A DNA stretch of 64,000 bases from assembly GCA_963722905.1 (NCBI GenBank), contig CAVROT010000015.1:124001-188000 (forward strand). Reading direction: 5' to 3'. A program made the position numbers and the translations under genes. Within the stretch, counting starts at the first letter, position 1. Each line of letters starts with the position of its first letter. Below the pieces are notes generated by a model. It had not been told where the DNA came from. It was given only the letters and a program-made list of their open reading frames with translations, and searched no databases. Shown one piece after another: positions 1-8,899 of this stretch. Origin of the DNA: CAVROT01 sp963722905. GTDB lineage: Bacteria; Pseudomonadota; Alphaproteobacteria; Rhodobacterales; Rhodobacteraceae.

Positions 1-1247
1 TCGCCGACGATTTCACCGGCGCCACGGACCTGGCCGGTTTGCTGGCCCGGTCGGGCGCACGCGTGAACCTGCGCATCGGCGTGCCGGACGGCGATCCCGA
101 TCCTGCCGACGTCGCGCCGTTCGAGGTGATCGCGCTGAAGATCCGCACCGTCCCTGCGGCCCAGGCCGTGACGCAGGCGCGCGCCGCCCTGCGCTGGTTG
201 CGGGCCGCCGGGGCGCCGCGCACGATGTGGAAGTACTGTTCGACCTTCGACAGCACCGCGAAGGGGAACATCGGCCCCGTGGCCGAGGCGCTGATGGGCG
301 ATCTGGGCGCACGGCAGACGATCTATTGCCCGTCATTCCCCGAGAACGGGCGCACGGTCTACATGGGTCGGCTGTTCGTCGGACGCCAGCCGCTGGACGA
401 GAGCCCCATGCGCGACCACCCGCTGACGCCGATGCGCGACGCCGACCTGACACGCCTGCTGGCGCCGCAGGTCGCCCGGCCGGTAGGCCTTGCGGACCGT
501 GCGACCGTCGCCGCGGGTGCGGACGCGTTGCGCCGCCGGCTGGAGGCGCTGCAGGCCGACGGGATCGCGCATGTGGTGGTCGACGCAATCACGGACGACG
601 ACCTGCAGACCGTGGCGCTTGCCTGTCGCGACATGCCGCTCATCACCGGCGGGAGTGCCGTCGCGATGTCGCTGCCGGCGCTCTACGCCGAGGCGGGCAC
701 GCTGGAGATCGGGCGCCCCGAGGCCGGTATGCCCTCGGTCGGACCGGGCGCCGTCGTGCTGTCGGGCAGCTGTTCGGAGATGACGCGGAAGCAGGTCGCG
801 CAATTTCTTCAGGATGGCGTGGGCTTTCACGTGGACCCGCTGGCGCTGGACAGGGGCGGGCTGCAGGACGCGCTGGAGTGGCTGAAGACCCGGTCCCCCG
901 ATGCGCCCGTCCTCTTCTATGCGACTGCCGCACCGGGCGCCGTCCGGGCGGCGCAGGCGGCCCTCGGCCCCGCGAAGGCCGGCGAGGCGGTCGAGGACGC
1001 GCTGGGCAGGCTGGCCGTGGCGGCGCGGGACGCGGGCCGGCGCCGCTTCGTCGTCGCGGGGGGAGAGACGTCCGGCGCCGTCACCACCGCGCTGGGCGTC
1101 GACCGCCTGACCGTCGGCGCCGAGATCGCGCCGGGCGTGCCATGGACCGCAGCGCAGAGCGGTGGCCACGCCATCGCGCTGGCGCTGAAGTCAGGCAATT
1201 TCGGCGCCGCCGGTTTCTTTGCCGATGCGCTGGCAGCGCTGCCATGA
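1..1247 (+). CDS. otnK: 3-oxo-tetronate kinase (OtnK), 5' end missing
   Basis: Four-carbon acid sugar kinase of the former DUF1537 family. It phosphorylates 3-oxo-tetronate with ATP to give the 4-phosphate, in the cytoplasm. The frame is open from the first base, and the N-terminal substrate motif DDFTGATD is visible from nt 6, so only a few codons lie outside the window. The C-terminal nucleotide-binding domain shows GGETSGAV and a glycine-rich tail (SGGHAIALALKSGNFG), both typical of the family. The stop codon overlaps the start of otnC (ATGA), which indicates translational coupling. The family and neighbouring otnC and otnI make the assignment firm. Whether the upstream sugar acid is D-threonate, L-threonate or D-erythronate cannot be read from this gene. 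Confidence 0.9.
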   Translation, partial: ADDFTGATDLAGLLARSGARVNLRIGVPDGDPDPADVAPFEVIALKIRTVPAAQAVTQARAALRWLRAAGAPRTMWKYCSTFDSTAKGNIGPVAEALMGDLGARQTIYCPSFPENGRTVYMGRLFVGRQPLDESPMRDHPLTPMRDADLTRLLAPQVARPVGLADRATVAAGADALRRRLEALQADGIAHVVVDAITDDDLQTVALACRDMPLITGGSAVAMSLPALYAEAGTLEIGRPEAGMPSVGPGAVVLSGSCSEMTRKQVAQFLQDGVGFHVDPLALDRGGLQDALEWLKTRSPDAPVLFYATAAPGAVRAAQAALGPAKAGEAVEDALGRLAVAARDAGRRRFVVAGGETSGAVTTALGVDRLTVGAEIAPGVPWTAAQSGGHAIALALKSGNFGAAGFFADALAALP

Positions 1248-1888
1248 GTGCCGATGCGACGTTGCGCGAGGATATATGTATCCTGGCGAAATCCATGTTC
1301 GACCGGGGGCTTACGATGGGATCCTCGGGCAATATCTCGGCCCGGATGGCGGACGGGCGGCTGCTGGTGACGCCGACCGGCAGCTGCTTTGGCCGGCTGG
1401 ACCCCGCGCGCCTGTCGGTGATGGACGGCAACCGGTTGGTCGGGGGCGATCCGCCGACCAAGGAGGTGCCGCTGCACGCCGCCTTCTACGACACCCGCGC
1501 GACCGGCGCGGTCGTGCACCTGCACTCGACCCACGCGGTGGCGCTGTCGCTGATGCCCGACATCGACCCCGATGACATGCTGCCGCCGCTCACCGCCTAC
1601 GGGATCATGAAGCTGGGCCGCGTGGCGCTGCTGCCGTATTTCATGCCGGGCGACCCGGCCACCGGTGACGCGATCCGCGGCCTCGCGGGCAAGCGCAGCG
1701 CCGTCGTGCTGGCGCATCACGGCCCCGTCGTGGCCGGCCGCGACGTCGAGGCGGCGTGCTATGCCATGGAGGAGCTGGAGGAGACGGCGAAGCTCGCCAT
1801 GCTCACGCGCGGGCTGTCTGCGGCGATGCTGGACGCGGCGCAGATCTCGGGTCTGGTACGCAAGTTCGGCGTGGAGTGGGAGGACTGA
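1244..1888 (+). CDS. otnC: 3-oxo-tetronate 4-phosphate decarboxylase (OtnC)
   Basis: Class II aldolase-fold enzyme of 214 residues. OtnC decarboxylates 3-oxo-tetronate 4-phosphate to dihydroxyacetone phosphate, feeding glycolysis. Seen in the sequence: the phosphate-binding motif SSGNIS (27-32), a catalytic-type Glu in KEV (E74), the zinc ligand pair HLH (92-94) and the later HH (158-159). This is the usual ligand layout of the aldolase/RhaD/OtnC family, and the length is normal. The ATG overlaps the otnK stop by 4 nt. Sequence alone could also fit another class II aldolase, but position between otnK and otnI favours OtnC. Confidence 0.9.
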   Translation: MSADATLREDICILAKSMFDRGLTMGSSGNISARMADGRLLVTPTGSCFGRLDPARLSVMDGNRLVGGDPPTKEVPLHAAFYDTRATGAVVHLHSTHAVALSLMPDIDPDDMLPPLTAYGIMKLGRVALLPYFMPGDPATGDAIRGLAGKRSAVVLAHHGPVVAGRDVEAACYAMEELEETAKLAMLTRGLSAAMLDAAQISGLVRKFGVEWED

Positions 1889-2075
1889 TGCCGTGCCGCC
1901 GCCGCCGCGCGCCCGTCCTCGCCACTGCCGGGACGGATTGGCGATCCTGGACGGCGTATTGCGAAGGCGGCGGTGCCCCTGACGGCCCCGCCGGTATGCC
2001 CTCCCACCGTTTCAATTGGCGCATCGGCGGCGAGCCACGGCCTGCTCGGGCCACGCCCCTATCGAAGGGCCACAT

Positions 2076-2921
2076 ATGACGACGTTCTCGGCGAACCTCG
2101 GCTTTCTCTGGACCGAACTCCCGCTGCCCGACGCGATCCGCCGCGCGGCCGAGGCCGGTTTCGACGCGGTCGAGGCGCACTGGCCCTACGACGTTCCCGC
2201 CGCGCAGGTGCGCGGAGCGCTGGAGGAGACGGGCCTGCCGATGTTGGGCATCAACACCGTGCGGGGCGACACGAACGGTCTGTCGGCCATTCCGGGCGGC
2301 GGTGCCGCGGCCCGCGACGCCATCGACCGGGCGCTTGGCTACGCGGGCGAGATCGGAGCGCGCAACGTCCATGTCATGGCGGGCCTTGCGACCGGAGCCG
2401 AAGCCGAGGTGGCCTATCTGGACGCCCTCGGCCATGCCTGCGCCCGGGCGGGCGGGATCGGCATCCTGATCGAGCCGCTGAACCATCACGACGCTCCGGG
2501 CTATTTCCTGACCGGGTCGGACCAGGCGGCGCATATCGTGGAGACGCTGGGCGCGCCGGCGCTGAAGATCATGTTCGACTGCTACCACATCCAGATCATG
2601 GAGGGTGACGTGAGCCGGCGTCTGGCGCGCCACCTCGCCCATATCGGCCATGTCCAGATCGCGGCCGTCCCCGACCGGGGCGAGCCCGACGCAGGCGAGC
2701 TGTCCTATGCCCACATCTACCGGCATCTTGCCGAACTGGGCTGGTCCCTGCCGCTGGGCGCCGAGTACAAGCCACGCGGACGCGATACCGATGCCGGGCT
2801 GGGCTGGCTTTCGGCCGCCCGGTCAACGGGCCGGGACGAGCGCGGCGCTGCCGGCGTGACTCTCGGGGGCGCTGCCGATCCACGGCCCCCGGCCCCCGCT
2901 CCCGAGGAGACACGGCGATGA
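2076..2921 (+). CDS. otnI: 2-oxo-tetronate isomerase (OtnI), hydroxypyruvate isomerase family
   Basis: TIM-barrel isomerase of 281 residues, likely converting 2-oxo-tetronate to 3-oxo-tetronate, the OtnK substrate. Family signatures are present: the N-terminal FSANLGFLW-type strand, the metal-binding Glu in LIEPLN (E133), FDCYH (168-171), GHVQIA (191-196) and the last Glu in AEYKPRG (E230). I chose the ATG at 2076 because GAAGG lies about 9 nt upstream and family proteins begin at this point. An upstream in-frame start would add an unlikely Arg-rich leader. About 35 residues after GLGWL form a low-complexity Pro/Arg tail that typical members lack. The stop overlaps the next ATG (ATGA). Confidence 0.87.
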   Translation: MTTFSANLGFLWTELPLPDAIRRAAEAGFDAVEAHWPYDVPAAQVRGALEETGLPMLGINTVRGDTNGLSAIPGGGAAARDAIDRALGYAGEIGARNVHVMAGLATGAEAEVAYLDALGHACARAGGIGILIEPLNHHDAPGYFLTGSDQAAHIVETLGAPALKIMFDCYHIQIMEGDVSRRLARHLAHIGHVQIAAVPDRGEPDAGELSYAHIYRHLAELGWSLPLGAEYKPRGRDTDAGLGWLSAARSTGRDERGAAGVTLGGAADPRPPAPAPEETRR

Positions 2922-3748
2922 CGGACACCCGAACCGACGACGCGGGTGCGGCGCCCGATCTGCCGCATGCGGACACCCGCGCGCTGGTGACGGGTGCGGC
3001 GCAGGGTCTGGGTCTTGCCATCGCCGAACGTCTGGTGGCCGAAGGCTGCCGCCACATCGTGCTGGCCGACCGGCAGGAGGCGCTGGGGCGCGAGGTTGCC
3101 GCGGCCCTCTGCGCGGGCGGCGTCTCGGCGCATTTCGTGGCGGTGGAGATGGGCGATACCGACGCGGTCGCCCGGATGGTCGCCGCGGCGCTCGAGGCCG
3201 CTGGCGGGCTCACCGTGCTGGTCAACGGCGCCGCGAACACCGACCGCGGCGGCATCCTCGACACCACGCCCGAGCATTGGGACGCGATCGTGAACCCGAC
3301 GCTGAAGGGGCCGTTCTTCGCGCTTCAGGGGTTCGCACGCGCGGCCATCGCGGCGGGGCACGGCGGCGCCGCCGTCAACATAGGGTCGATCATAGCACAT
3401 GGCGGCCTGCCGAATCTGGCGCCCTACGGGGCGGCGAAGGCGGCTCTGGGCCATGTGACGCGCAACGCCGCGCACACGCTGGCCCCGCACGGCATTCGGG
3501 TGAACGCGGTGAACGTCGGCTGGATGGACACGCCGGGCGAGGACGCGACCCAGCGCCGCCACCACGGTCGCGCCGAGGGCTGGCAGGCCGCGGTAGCCGC
3601 GCGCCTGCCGTTCGGCGCGATGGTCCAGCCGCAGGACGTGGCCCGGCAGGTGGCGTTCCTGCTGGGCCCGCGCTCGGGCGTGGTGACGGGAAGCGTCATG
3701 GATTTCGACAGCCGGGTAATCGGCATCTATCCCGGCACCGACGACTGA
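2918..3748 (+). CDS. SDR family NAD(P)-dependent oxidoreductase of the otn operon
   Basis: Classical short-chain dehydrogenase of 276 residues. Cofactor motif TGAAQGLG spans 25-32, the NNAG-equivalent is VNGAA, and the catalytic residues are Ser157, Tyr170 and Lys174 (YGAAK). A loosely conserved leader of about 20 residues precedes the Rossmann fold. It overlaps otnI by 4 nt and is the last gene of the operon. Described otn pathways open with a 3-hydroxyisobutyrate-dehydrogenase-type enzyme (LtnD/DenD) that makes 2-oxo-tetronate. I infer that this SDR may do that step or oxidise a sugar or lactone before it. Its substrate is not visible from sequence. Confidence 0.85.
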   Translation: MTDTRTDDAGAAPDLPHADTRALVTGAAQGLGLAIAERLVAEGCRHIVLADRQEALGREVAAALCAGGVSAHFVAVEMGDTDAVARMVAAALEAAGGLTVLVNGAANTDRGGILDTTPEHWDAIVNPTLKGPFFALQGFARAAIAAGHGGAAVNIGSIIAHGGLPNLAPYGAAKAALGHVTRNAAHTLAPHGIRVNAVNVGWMDTPGEDATQRRHHGRAEGWQAAVAARLPFGAMVQPQDVARQVAFLLGPRSGVVTGSVMDFDSRVIGIYPGTDD

Positions 3749-4075
3749 CCCGCCCGCCGTCCCGAGCGGCGCGGCGACGACCGTCCCGGCACGTCATCGT
3801 TTTACGGGTCGGAGATCGCGTGAGCGGTCCGGCGCGGCGTCCACGCGGATTGGCCGGAGACCTCGGCGGCAACGGGAGTGCCGCATCGCGGCCGCCCATT
3901 CGCCGGTTCCGGCGCGCGGGCCGATCGCATCCGGCCGTTCGGTCACCATGCGAAGGGCGGGGCGGGCGCTTTCCCCCAGGCGCGCCGCTGCACCGCGTTG
4001 CGCGGGTCGCCGCAGCAGGTCACACCGTCGCGACGGGCACCACGTGCGCCCCCCGCTATCGGTCGAGAGGTCGCT
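3749..4075 (+). other. intergenic stretch, no gene seen
   Basis: This 327-base gap follows the end of the otn operon and precedes the CPBP protease. Open frames here have random, Arg- and Pro-rich composition and no ribosome site, so I see no gene. No hairpin with a T-run is evident. A relatively A/T-richer patch around 3797-3806 is the only compositional change. A terminator for the otn operon and a promoter for the next gene are expected here but cannot be pinned down. Confidence 0.5.
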
Positions 4076-4981
4076 ATGTCGATGACGCCGTTCCAGTCCT
4101 ACGTTGCGCCGGCCCGGGCGCGGCCGCAGCTGTGGCGGCTGGCGGCGGGGCTGGTGCTGTGCGGCGCGGTGTACATCGGCTGGATCGCCGCCCTCGTCGG
4201 GGTCGGCATCGCGCTCGAGGGTGCGGCGCGGATGGCGGCGTGGTTTCCCCGCGTCGCCCGGCCATCGACGCCGCTGGCCACGCTGGTCCTGCTGGCGACT
4301 TTTGCCGGCATGGCCGCCGGCCCCGTCCTGGCGGCGCGGCTGCTGCACAGGCGCGGCGCGGCCAGCCTGCTGGGGCCGGCGGGACGCGCGCTGCGCCATT
4401 TCGCCGTCGCGGCGGCGGTTCTGCTGGCGGTCTACGCCGCCGGCCTGCTGATGGTGCCGCCCGGCGGCCCCGTGCCGAACCTCGCCCCCGCCACCTGGGC
4501 GGCGCTGTTGCCGCTGACCATCGCGGGCGTGGCGCTCCAGACCGGCGCCGAGGAGGTACTGTTCCGCGGCTACCTGACCCAGCAGATGGCCGCCCGCTTC
4601 GCGAGCCCCGTTCTCTGGGCCGGGCTGCCGTCGGCTCTGTTCGCCGCGGGGCACTTCGACGCCGCTGCGCCGACGGCCGTCGCCTGGGCCCTCGTCGGCT
4701 GGGCCTTCTTGTTCGGTCTGCTGGCCACCGACCTCACCCGCGTCACCGGATCGCTGGGCGCGGCCTGGGGGATGCACTTTGCCAACAACGTGGCCGCCAT
4801 TGCGCTGCTGGCGCCCAAGGACACGATCACCGGTCTGGCCCTCTACGTGCTGCCCTGGGGCGCGGGCGACGGCGGCGCGCTGCTGGCCGCGATGCCGCTG
4901 GAGCTTGCGTCGCTGCTGGCCGGCTGGGGCGCGATCCGGCTGGTTCTCGCCCGGCGCGGCGGCGGCGCCGGCGTGGCATGA
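4076..4981 (+). CDS. CPBP family intramembrane glutamic protease
   Basis: Integral membrane protein of 301 residues with about eight hydrophobic segments. It carries the CPBP (Rce1-like, Abi) motifs: EE(159-160)VLFRG with Arg164, a His in the following helix (AGHFD, H193) and HFANN (H234, N238). These residues form the glutamate-dependent active site of the family, which cleaves membrane-associated or prenylated-type substrates. Bacterial substrates are mostly unknown. The ATG at 4076 is preceded by GAGAGG five bases upstream. It stands alone between the otn operon and accD. Family assignment is firm; no specific role can be given. Confidence 0.87.
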   Translation: MSMTPFQSYVAPARARPQLWRLAAGLVLCGAVYIGWIAALVGVGIALEGAARMAAWFPRVARPSTPLATLVLLATFAGMAAGPVLAARLLHRRGAASLLGPAGRALRHFAVAAAVLLAVYAAGLLMVPPGGPVPNLAPATWAALLPLTIAGVALQTGAEEVLFRGYLTQQMAARFASPVLWAGLPSALFAAGHFDAAAPTAVAWALVGWAFLFGLLATDLTRVTGSLGAAWGMHFANNVAAIALLAPKDTITGLALYVLPWGAGDGGALLAAMPLELASLLAGWGAIRLVLARRGGGAGVA

Positions 4982-5069
4982 CCCGGCCCCGCGTTGCATT
5001 TCCCGGGTCTGGGCCTTACCTCGGCCATCGGTCCGGGTCGCATCGCCGGATCTCGACAAGGGTCGGCCG

Positions 5070-6074
5070 ATGAACTGGATTTCGAACTACGTCCGTCCGA
5101 CGATCAACTCGCTCTTCTCGCGCCGCGAGGTCCCGGAGAACCTGTGGACCAAGTGCGACGAATGCGGGACCATGCTGTTCCACCGCGAGCTGTCGGACAA
5201 TCTGAACGTCTGCACCAGCTGCGACCATCACATGATGATGCGGCCGCGCGCGCGCTTCGCCGCGCTTTTCGACGGTGGCGTCTTCAATGAGGTGAAGGTC
5301 GAGGCGCCTATCGGCGATCCGCTGCAGTTCCGCGATCAGAAGCGCTATCCCGAACGGCTGCGCGCCGCCCAGAAGGCCAGCGGCGAGCGTGAGGCGATGC
5401 TGGTCGCCACCGGCGAGATCGGACGCACCCCCATCGTGGCGGCGGCGCAGGATTTCAGCTTCATGGCGGGATCCATGGGCATGTATGTCGGCAACGCGAT
5501 CCTTGCCGCCGCGCAGAAAGCGGTGGACACGCGCCGCCCCCTGATCCTGTTCTCGGCCGCGGGCGGCGCGCGCATGCAGGAGGGGATCCTGTCGCTCATG
5601 CAGATGCCGCGCACCACCGTCGCGGTCGAGATGCTGCACGAGGCCGGGCTGCCCTACATCGTCGTGCTGACCCACCCCACGACAGGCGGCGTGACTGCCA
5701 GCTACGCCATGCTGGGCGACGTCCAGATCGCCGAGCCGGGCGCGCTGATCTGCTTTGCCGGGCCGCGCGTGATCGAGCAGACGATCCGCGAGAAGCTGCC
5801 CGAGGGGTTCCAGCGGGCCGAGTACCTGCTGGAACACGGAATGCTCGACCGAGTGACGCACCGCCGCGATCTGCGCGACGAGCTTATCGCGATCGTCCGC
5901 ATGCTGATGGGGATGCCGCCGGCCGTGACCGGCGACCTGCCGCCGCCCGCCGCGCCGGATGCGGGAACGGCGCCACGTCCGGCAGACAAACCGGCAAGCG
6001 CGACGGCGACGGCGACGGCGACGGCGGGGGCATCGGGGACGGCAGCGGCATTCGTGCCGACCGGCGGCGGATGA
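5070..6074 (+). CDS. accD: acetyl-CoA carboxylase carboxyltransferase subunit beta
   Basis: AccD with AccA transfers the carboxyl group from carboxybiotin to acetyl-CoA, making malonyl-CoA for fatty acid synthesis. The protein has 334 residues. The N-terminal zinc ribbon is clear (Cys29, 32, 48, 51; CX2C-X15-CX2C) and is followed by the crotonase-like carboxyltransferase core (SAAGGARMQEG, GGVTASYAMLGD). The last 55 or so residues are a low-complexity Pro/Ala/Thr tail. It includes four exact copies of the hexamer ACGGCG (6003-6026), which give an Ala-Thr repeat. folC follows, as in many Proteobacteria. Confidence 0.96.
   Translation: MNWISNYVRPTINSLFSRREVPENLWTKCDECGTMLFHRELSDNLNVCTSCDHHMMMRPRARFAALFDGGVFNEVKVEAPIGDPLQFRDQKRYPERLRAAQKASGEREAMLVATGEIGRTPIVAAAQDFSFMAGSMGMYVGNAILAAAQKAVDTRRPLILFSAAGGARMQEGILSLMQMPRTTVAVEMLHEAGLPYIVVLTHPTTGGVTASYAMLGDVQIAEPGALICFAGPRVIEQTIREKLPEGFQRAEYLLEHGMLDRVTHRRDLRDELIAIVRMLMGMPPAVTGDLPPPAAPDAGTAPRPADKPASATATATATAGASGTAAAFVPTGGG
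6003..6026 (+). repeat. ACGGCG hexamer x4 inside the accD tail
   Basis: Four exact tandem hexamers code for Thr-Ala four times in the disordered C-terminal tail of AccD. They stay in frame whatever the copy number, so the tail length could vary between strains. Confidence 0.85.
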
Positions 6075-6111
6075 CCGGCGTCCGGTCGCGGTTGCGGGTG
6101 TTCGCGGCACC

Positions 6112-7461
6112 ATGGCCGCGGCGTCTGCGGTGAAGCCGATGACGCCGCCCGACGCCGGCCGCGGGGCGGCGCAATCGCCGCAGATCGGCGGGGCGACCGC
6201 GGGCTCCGACGCGCTTCTGGCCCGCATGATGGCGCTGCACCCCAAGGTGATCGACCTCGTGCTCGACCGGGTCTGGCGCCTGCTGCACCAGCTGGGTGAC
6301 CCCCATGAGGCGCTGCCGCCTGTCGTCCATGTGGCCGGGACGAACGGCAAGGGGTCGACCACGGCGATGCTGCGCGCCGGGCTGGAGTCGCGCGGCGACG
6401 CCTGCCACGTCTACACCTCGCCGCATCTGGTGCGGTTCCACGAACGCATCGTCATCGCCGGCGACGAGGTGGGCGAGGCCGCGCTGGCCGCCCTTCTGGC
6501 CGAATGCGAGGCCGCCAACGCCGGCGCACCGATCACCTATTTCGAGATCACCACATGCGCCGCCCTTCTGGGCTTTGCCCGGACCCCCGCAGACTGGACC
6601 CTGCTGGAGGTCGGCCTTGGCGGGCGGCTGGACGCGACGAACGTGGTCGCCCGGCCGGAACTGACCGTCATCACCCCGATCTCGCTGGATCACCAGTCGT
6701 TCCTCGGCGACACGCTGCCACAGATCGCCGCCGAAAAGGCCGGCATCCTCAAGCGCGGCGTGACCTGCGTGGTCGGCCCCCAGACGGATGCGGCGATGGA
6801 GGTGATCGAGGACCGCGCCCGCAGGCTGGGTGCGCCGCTTCTGGCGCACGGCCAGCACTGGCACGTCGCCCAGGAGCGTGGCCGGCTGGTCTATCAGGAC
6901 GGCGCGGGATTGCTGGACCTGCCGCTGCCGGTGCTGCGCGGCGTCCACCAGATCGCGAACGCCGGAGCGGCGCTGGCTGCGCTGCGACACCTTGGGGCCG
7001 ACGGGGCGGCGTGCGAGGCGGCGCTCGCCCGCGCCAGATGGCCCGCGCGGATGCAGCGCCTGCGGACGGGACCGCTGGTGCGCGCGGCCGGCGACGCACC
7101 GCTCTGGCTCGACGGCGGCCACAACCCGGGCGCCGGCGTGGTTCTGTCCGAGACGCTGCGCGAGATGGGGGTGCGGCCGCACCTGGTCTGCGGGATGCTG
7201 CGGACCAAGGACGTTGCCGGCTACCTCCGCCCCATGGCGGACGCCGTGAGGTCGCTGACCGCCGTGGCCGTCCCGGGCGAGACGGCGACCCTGGCTGCGG
7301 ACGAGACGGCCGCCGCCGCAGACGTCGCGGGCATCCCCGCCCGCACGGCGTCCGATGTCGGCTCGGCCATCGCGCGTATCGCCTCCGACGATCCAGGCGC
7401 GCCGATCCTCGTGTGCGGGTCGCTCTATCTGGCGGGGCACGTCCTGCGCGAGAATGGCTGA
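6112..7461 (+). CDS. folC: bifunctional folylpolyglutamate synthase / dihydrofolate synthase
   Basis: Mur-ligase-like enzyme of 449 residues. It adds glutamate to dihydropteroate and then to folates. Visible motifs are the P-loop GTNGKGST (76-83), the folate-loop region TSPHLVRFHERI, GLGGRLDATNV and the C-terminal domain motif DGGHNPGAG. The start is uncertain: the ATG at 6112 is chosen because the frame upstream is an Arg-only leader overlapping accD, and an ATG at 6139 is also possible. The accD-folC order is common in Proteobacteria and supports the call. Confidence 0.93.
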   Translation: MAAASAVKPMTPPDAGRGAAQSPQIGGATAGSDALLARMMALHPKVIDLVLDRVWRLLHQLGDPHEALPPVVHVAGTNGKGSTTAMLRAGLESRGDACHVYTSPHLVRFHERIVIAGDEVGEAALAALLAECEAANAGAPITYFEITTCAALLGFARTPADWTLLEVGLGGRLDATNVVARPELTVITPISLDHQSFLGDTLPQIAAEKAGILKRGVTCVVGPQTDAAMEVIEDRARRLGAPLLAHGQHWHVAQERGRLVYQDGAGLLDLPLPVLRGVHQIANAGAALAALRHLGADGAACEAALARARWPARMQRLRTGPLVRAAGDAPLWLDGGHNPGAGVVLSETLREMGVRPHLVCGMLRTKDVAGYLRPMADAVRSLTAVAVPGETATLAADETAAAADVAGIPARTASDVGSAIARIASDDPGAPILVCGSLYLAGHVLRENG

Positions 7462-7515
7462 CCGCCGCACCGCTGCATCTCATTCGGGATCGACCGCCAT
7501 CCGCCGTCCGCCAGC

Positions 7516-7535
7516 GCGCCGGTTGTCACCGGCGC
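7516..7535 (+). terminator. hairpin between convergent folC and zapE
   Basis: Seven-base perfect arms (GCGCCGG / CCGGCGC) with a 6-base loop lie between the 3' ends of folC and zapE. No T-run follows on either strand, so this is a terminator-like hairpin only. High-G+C Rhodobacterales often lack long T-tracts. Confidence 0.3.
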
Positions 7536-7580
7536 CATGCGGGCGAAGCGGTCGCGACGGGACTGCGGCACCGGATCGCG

Positions 7581-8645
7581 TCAGCCGCCCCAGCGCGCGC
7601 CTTCCATCTCGCGCAGGCGCGAGGCCGTGCGTGCGAACTCGAACGACCCGGTGCCTTCGATATAGAGGTTCTCGGGCGTGTCGGCGGCCGACATGGCCAG
7701 CCGCACCCGTGCCTCGTAGAGCGCGTCGACCAGCGTGACGAAGCGGCGCGCCTCGTTATAGTTCTCGGACCCCAGGATCGGCACGTTCTCCAGGATCAGC
7801 ATGCGGATGCGGCCGGCGAGGTCCAGATAGTCGGCGGCGCCCAGCGGCCGTCCGCACAGCTCCCAGAACCCGGCGCGCGCGACGCCGTCGGAGAAGCGTT
7901 CGATCACCGTCTCGCGTCCGGCGACGCGGAGGGTCAGCGGGTGCGGCGCGCCGCCCGTGAGGTCGGACCAGATGGCGTCTAGGGCCGCCTGTGCCTTGGG
8001 CCCTGCCGGGGTGAAGAAGACGTCGCGCCCCGCCAGCCGCTGTTGCCGCCAGTCGCGGGGCGAGGCCAGCTCGACCACCTTCATGCGGGCCTCAAGGAGG
8101 GCGATGAAGGGCACGAAGAGCTGGCGGTTCAGCCCGTCCTTGTAGAGATCGCGCGGTGGCCGGTTCGACGTCGCCACGACGACGACGCCGGCTGCGAACA
8201 GACGCTCGAACAGCCGCCCCACGATCATCGCGTCGGTGATGTCGCCGATCTGCATCTCGTCGAAGCATAGCAGCCGCAGCCCCGACGCGATGTCGGCGGC
8301 GACGGGCGCGATGGCGTCGTCCACGCCGCGCTTGCGGGCGCGGCCGATGCCGGCGTGGACCTCCTGCATGAAGGCGTGGAAGTGGACGCGCCGCTTGCCC
8401 TCGATCTCCAGCGTGTCGAAGAAGAGGTCCATCAGCATGGACTTGCCCCGCCCCACGCCGCCCCAGAGGTAGAGGCCGGAGGCGTCGGGCGCGGGCTTGT
8501 GGCGGGAAAAGAGGCCCGACCGGGCCGGCCGGGCGTGGATGGCCTCGCGCAACCGCTCGAACTCGGCCGCGACGGCAAGTTGCGCGGGGTCCTCCGAAAG
8601 GCCGCCCGACCTGATCCGGTCGCGATATATCCGGGCGAACTCCAT
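7581..8645 (-). CDS. zapE: cell division ATPase ZapE (AFG1 family)
   Basis: AAA-type P-loop ATPase of 354 residues. ZapE interacts with the FtsZ ring in E. coli, and mitochondrial homologues (Afg1/Lace1) act in quality control. The Walker A motif GGVGRGKS is at 62-69 and Walker B LLCFDE at 125-130. Downstream come the family segments MQIGDITDAMIVGRLF and a sensor region TSNRPP, all at the usual spacing. The length is normal. It is transcribed toward folC and diverges from the GNAT gene across about 250 bases. Confidence 0.93.
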   Translation of the reverse strand: MEFARIYRDRIRSGGLSEDPAQLAVAAEFERLREAIHARPARSGLFSRHKPAPDASGLYLWGGVGRGKSMLMDLFFDTLEIEGKRRVHFHAFMQEVHAGIGRARKRGVDDAIAPVAADIASGLRLLCFDEMQIGDITDAMIVGRLFERLFAAGVVVVATSNRPPRDLYKDGLNRQLFVPFIALLEARMKVVELASPRDWRQQRLAGRDVFFTPAGPKAQAALDAIWSDLTGGAPHPLTLRVAGRETVIERFSDGVARAGFWELCGRPLGAADYLDLAGRIRMLILENVPILGSENYNEARRFVTLVDALYEARVRLAMSAADTPENLYIEGTGSFEFARTASRLREMEGARWGG

Positions 8646-8899
8646 GATGTGCCATCAGTAAGGCGCGGCGGCCCGGGGTGCTACCCGGTCGTTCGATCGG
8701 CGTTCGTTCCCTGGTCGGCGAACCGGCGACCTTCGGGGGGGCCGCCGGCGTGCAGGGAAGACCGACGTCCCTTCCGGTCCCCCGTCATGCGGCCGGCCAC
8801 GGGTCGGGCCCCGAGCGCCGCGCGCCCGGCCCGGGGCATTCCCGTCGGAGCGGGCTGTTGGTCTCCATTACCACCTTCACCTTTGCCGCCGACCGAAGC

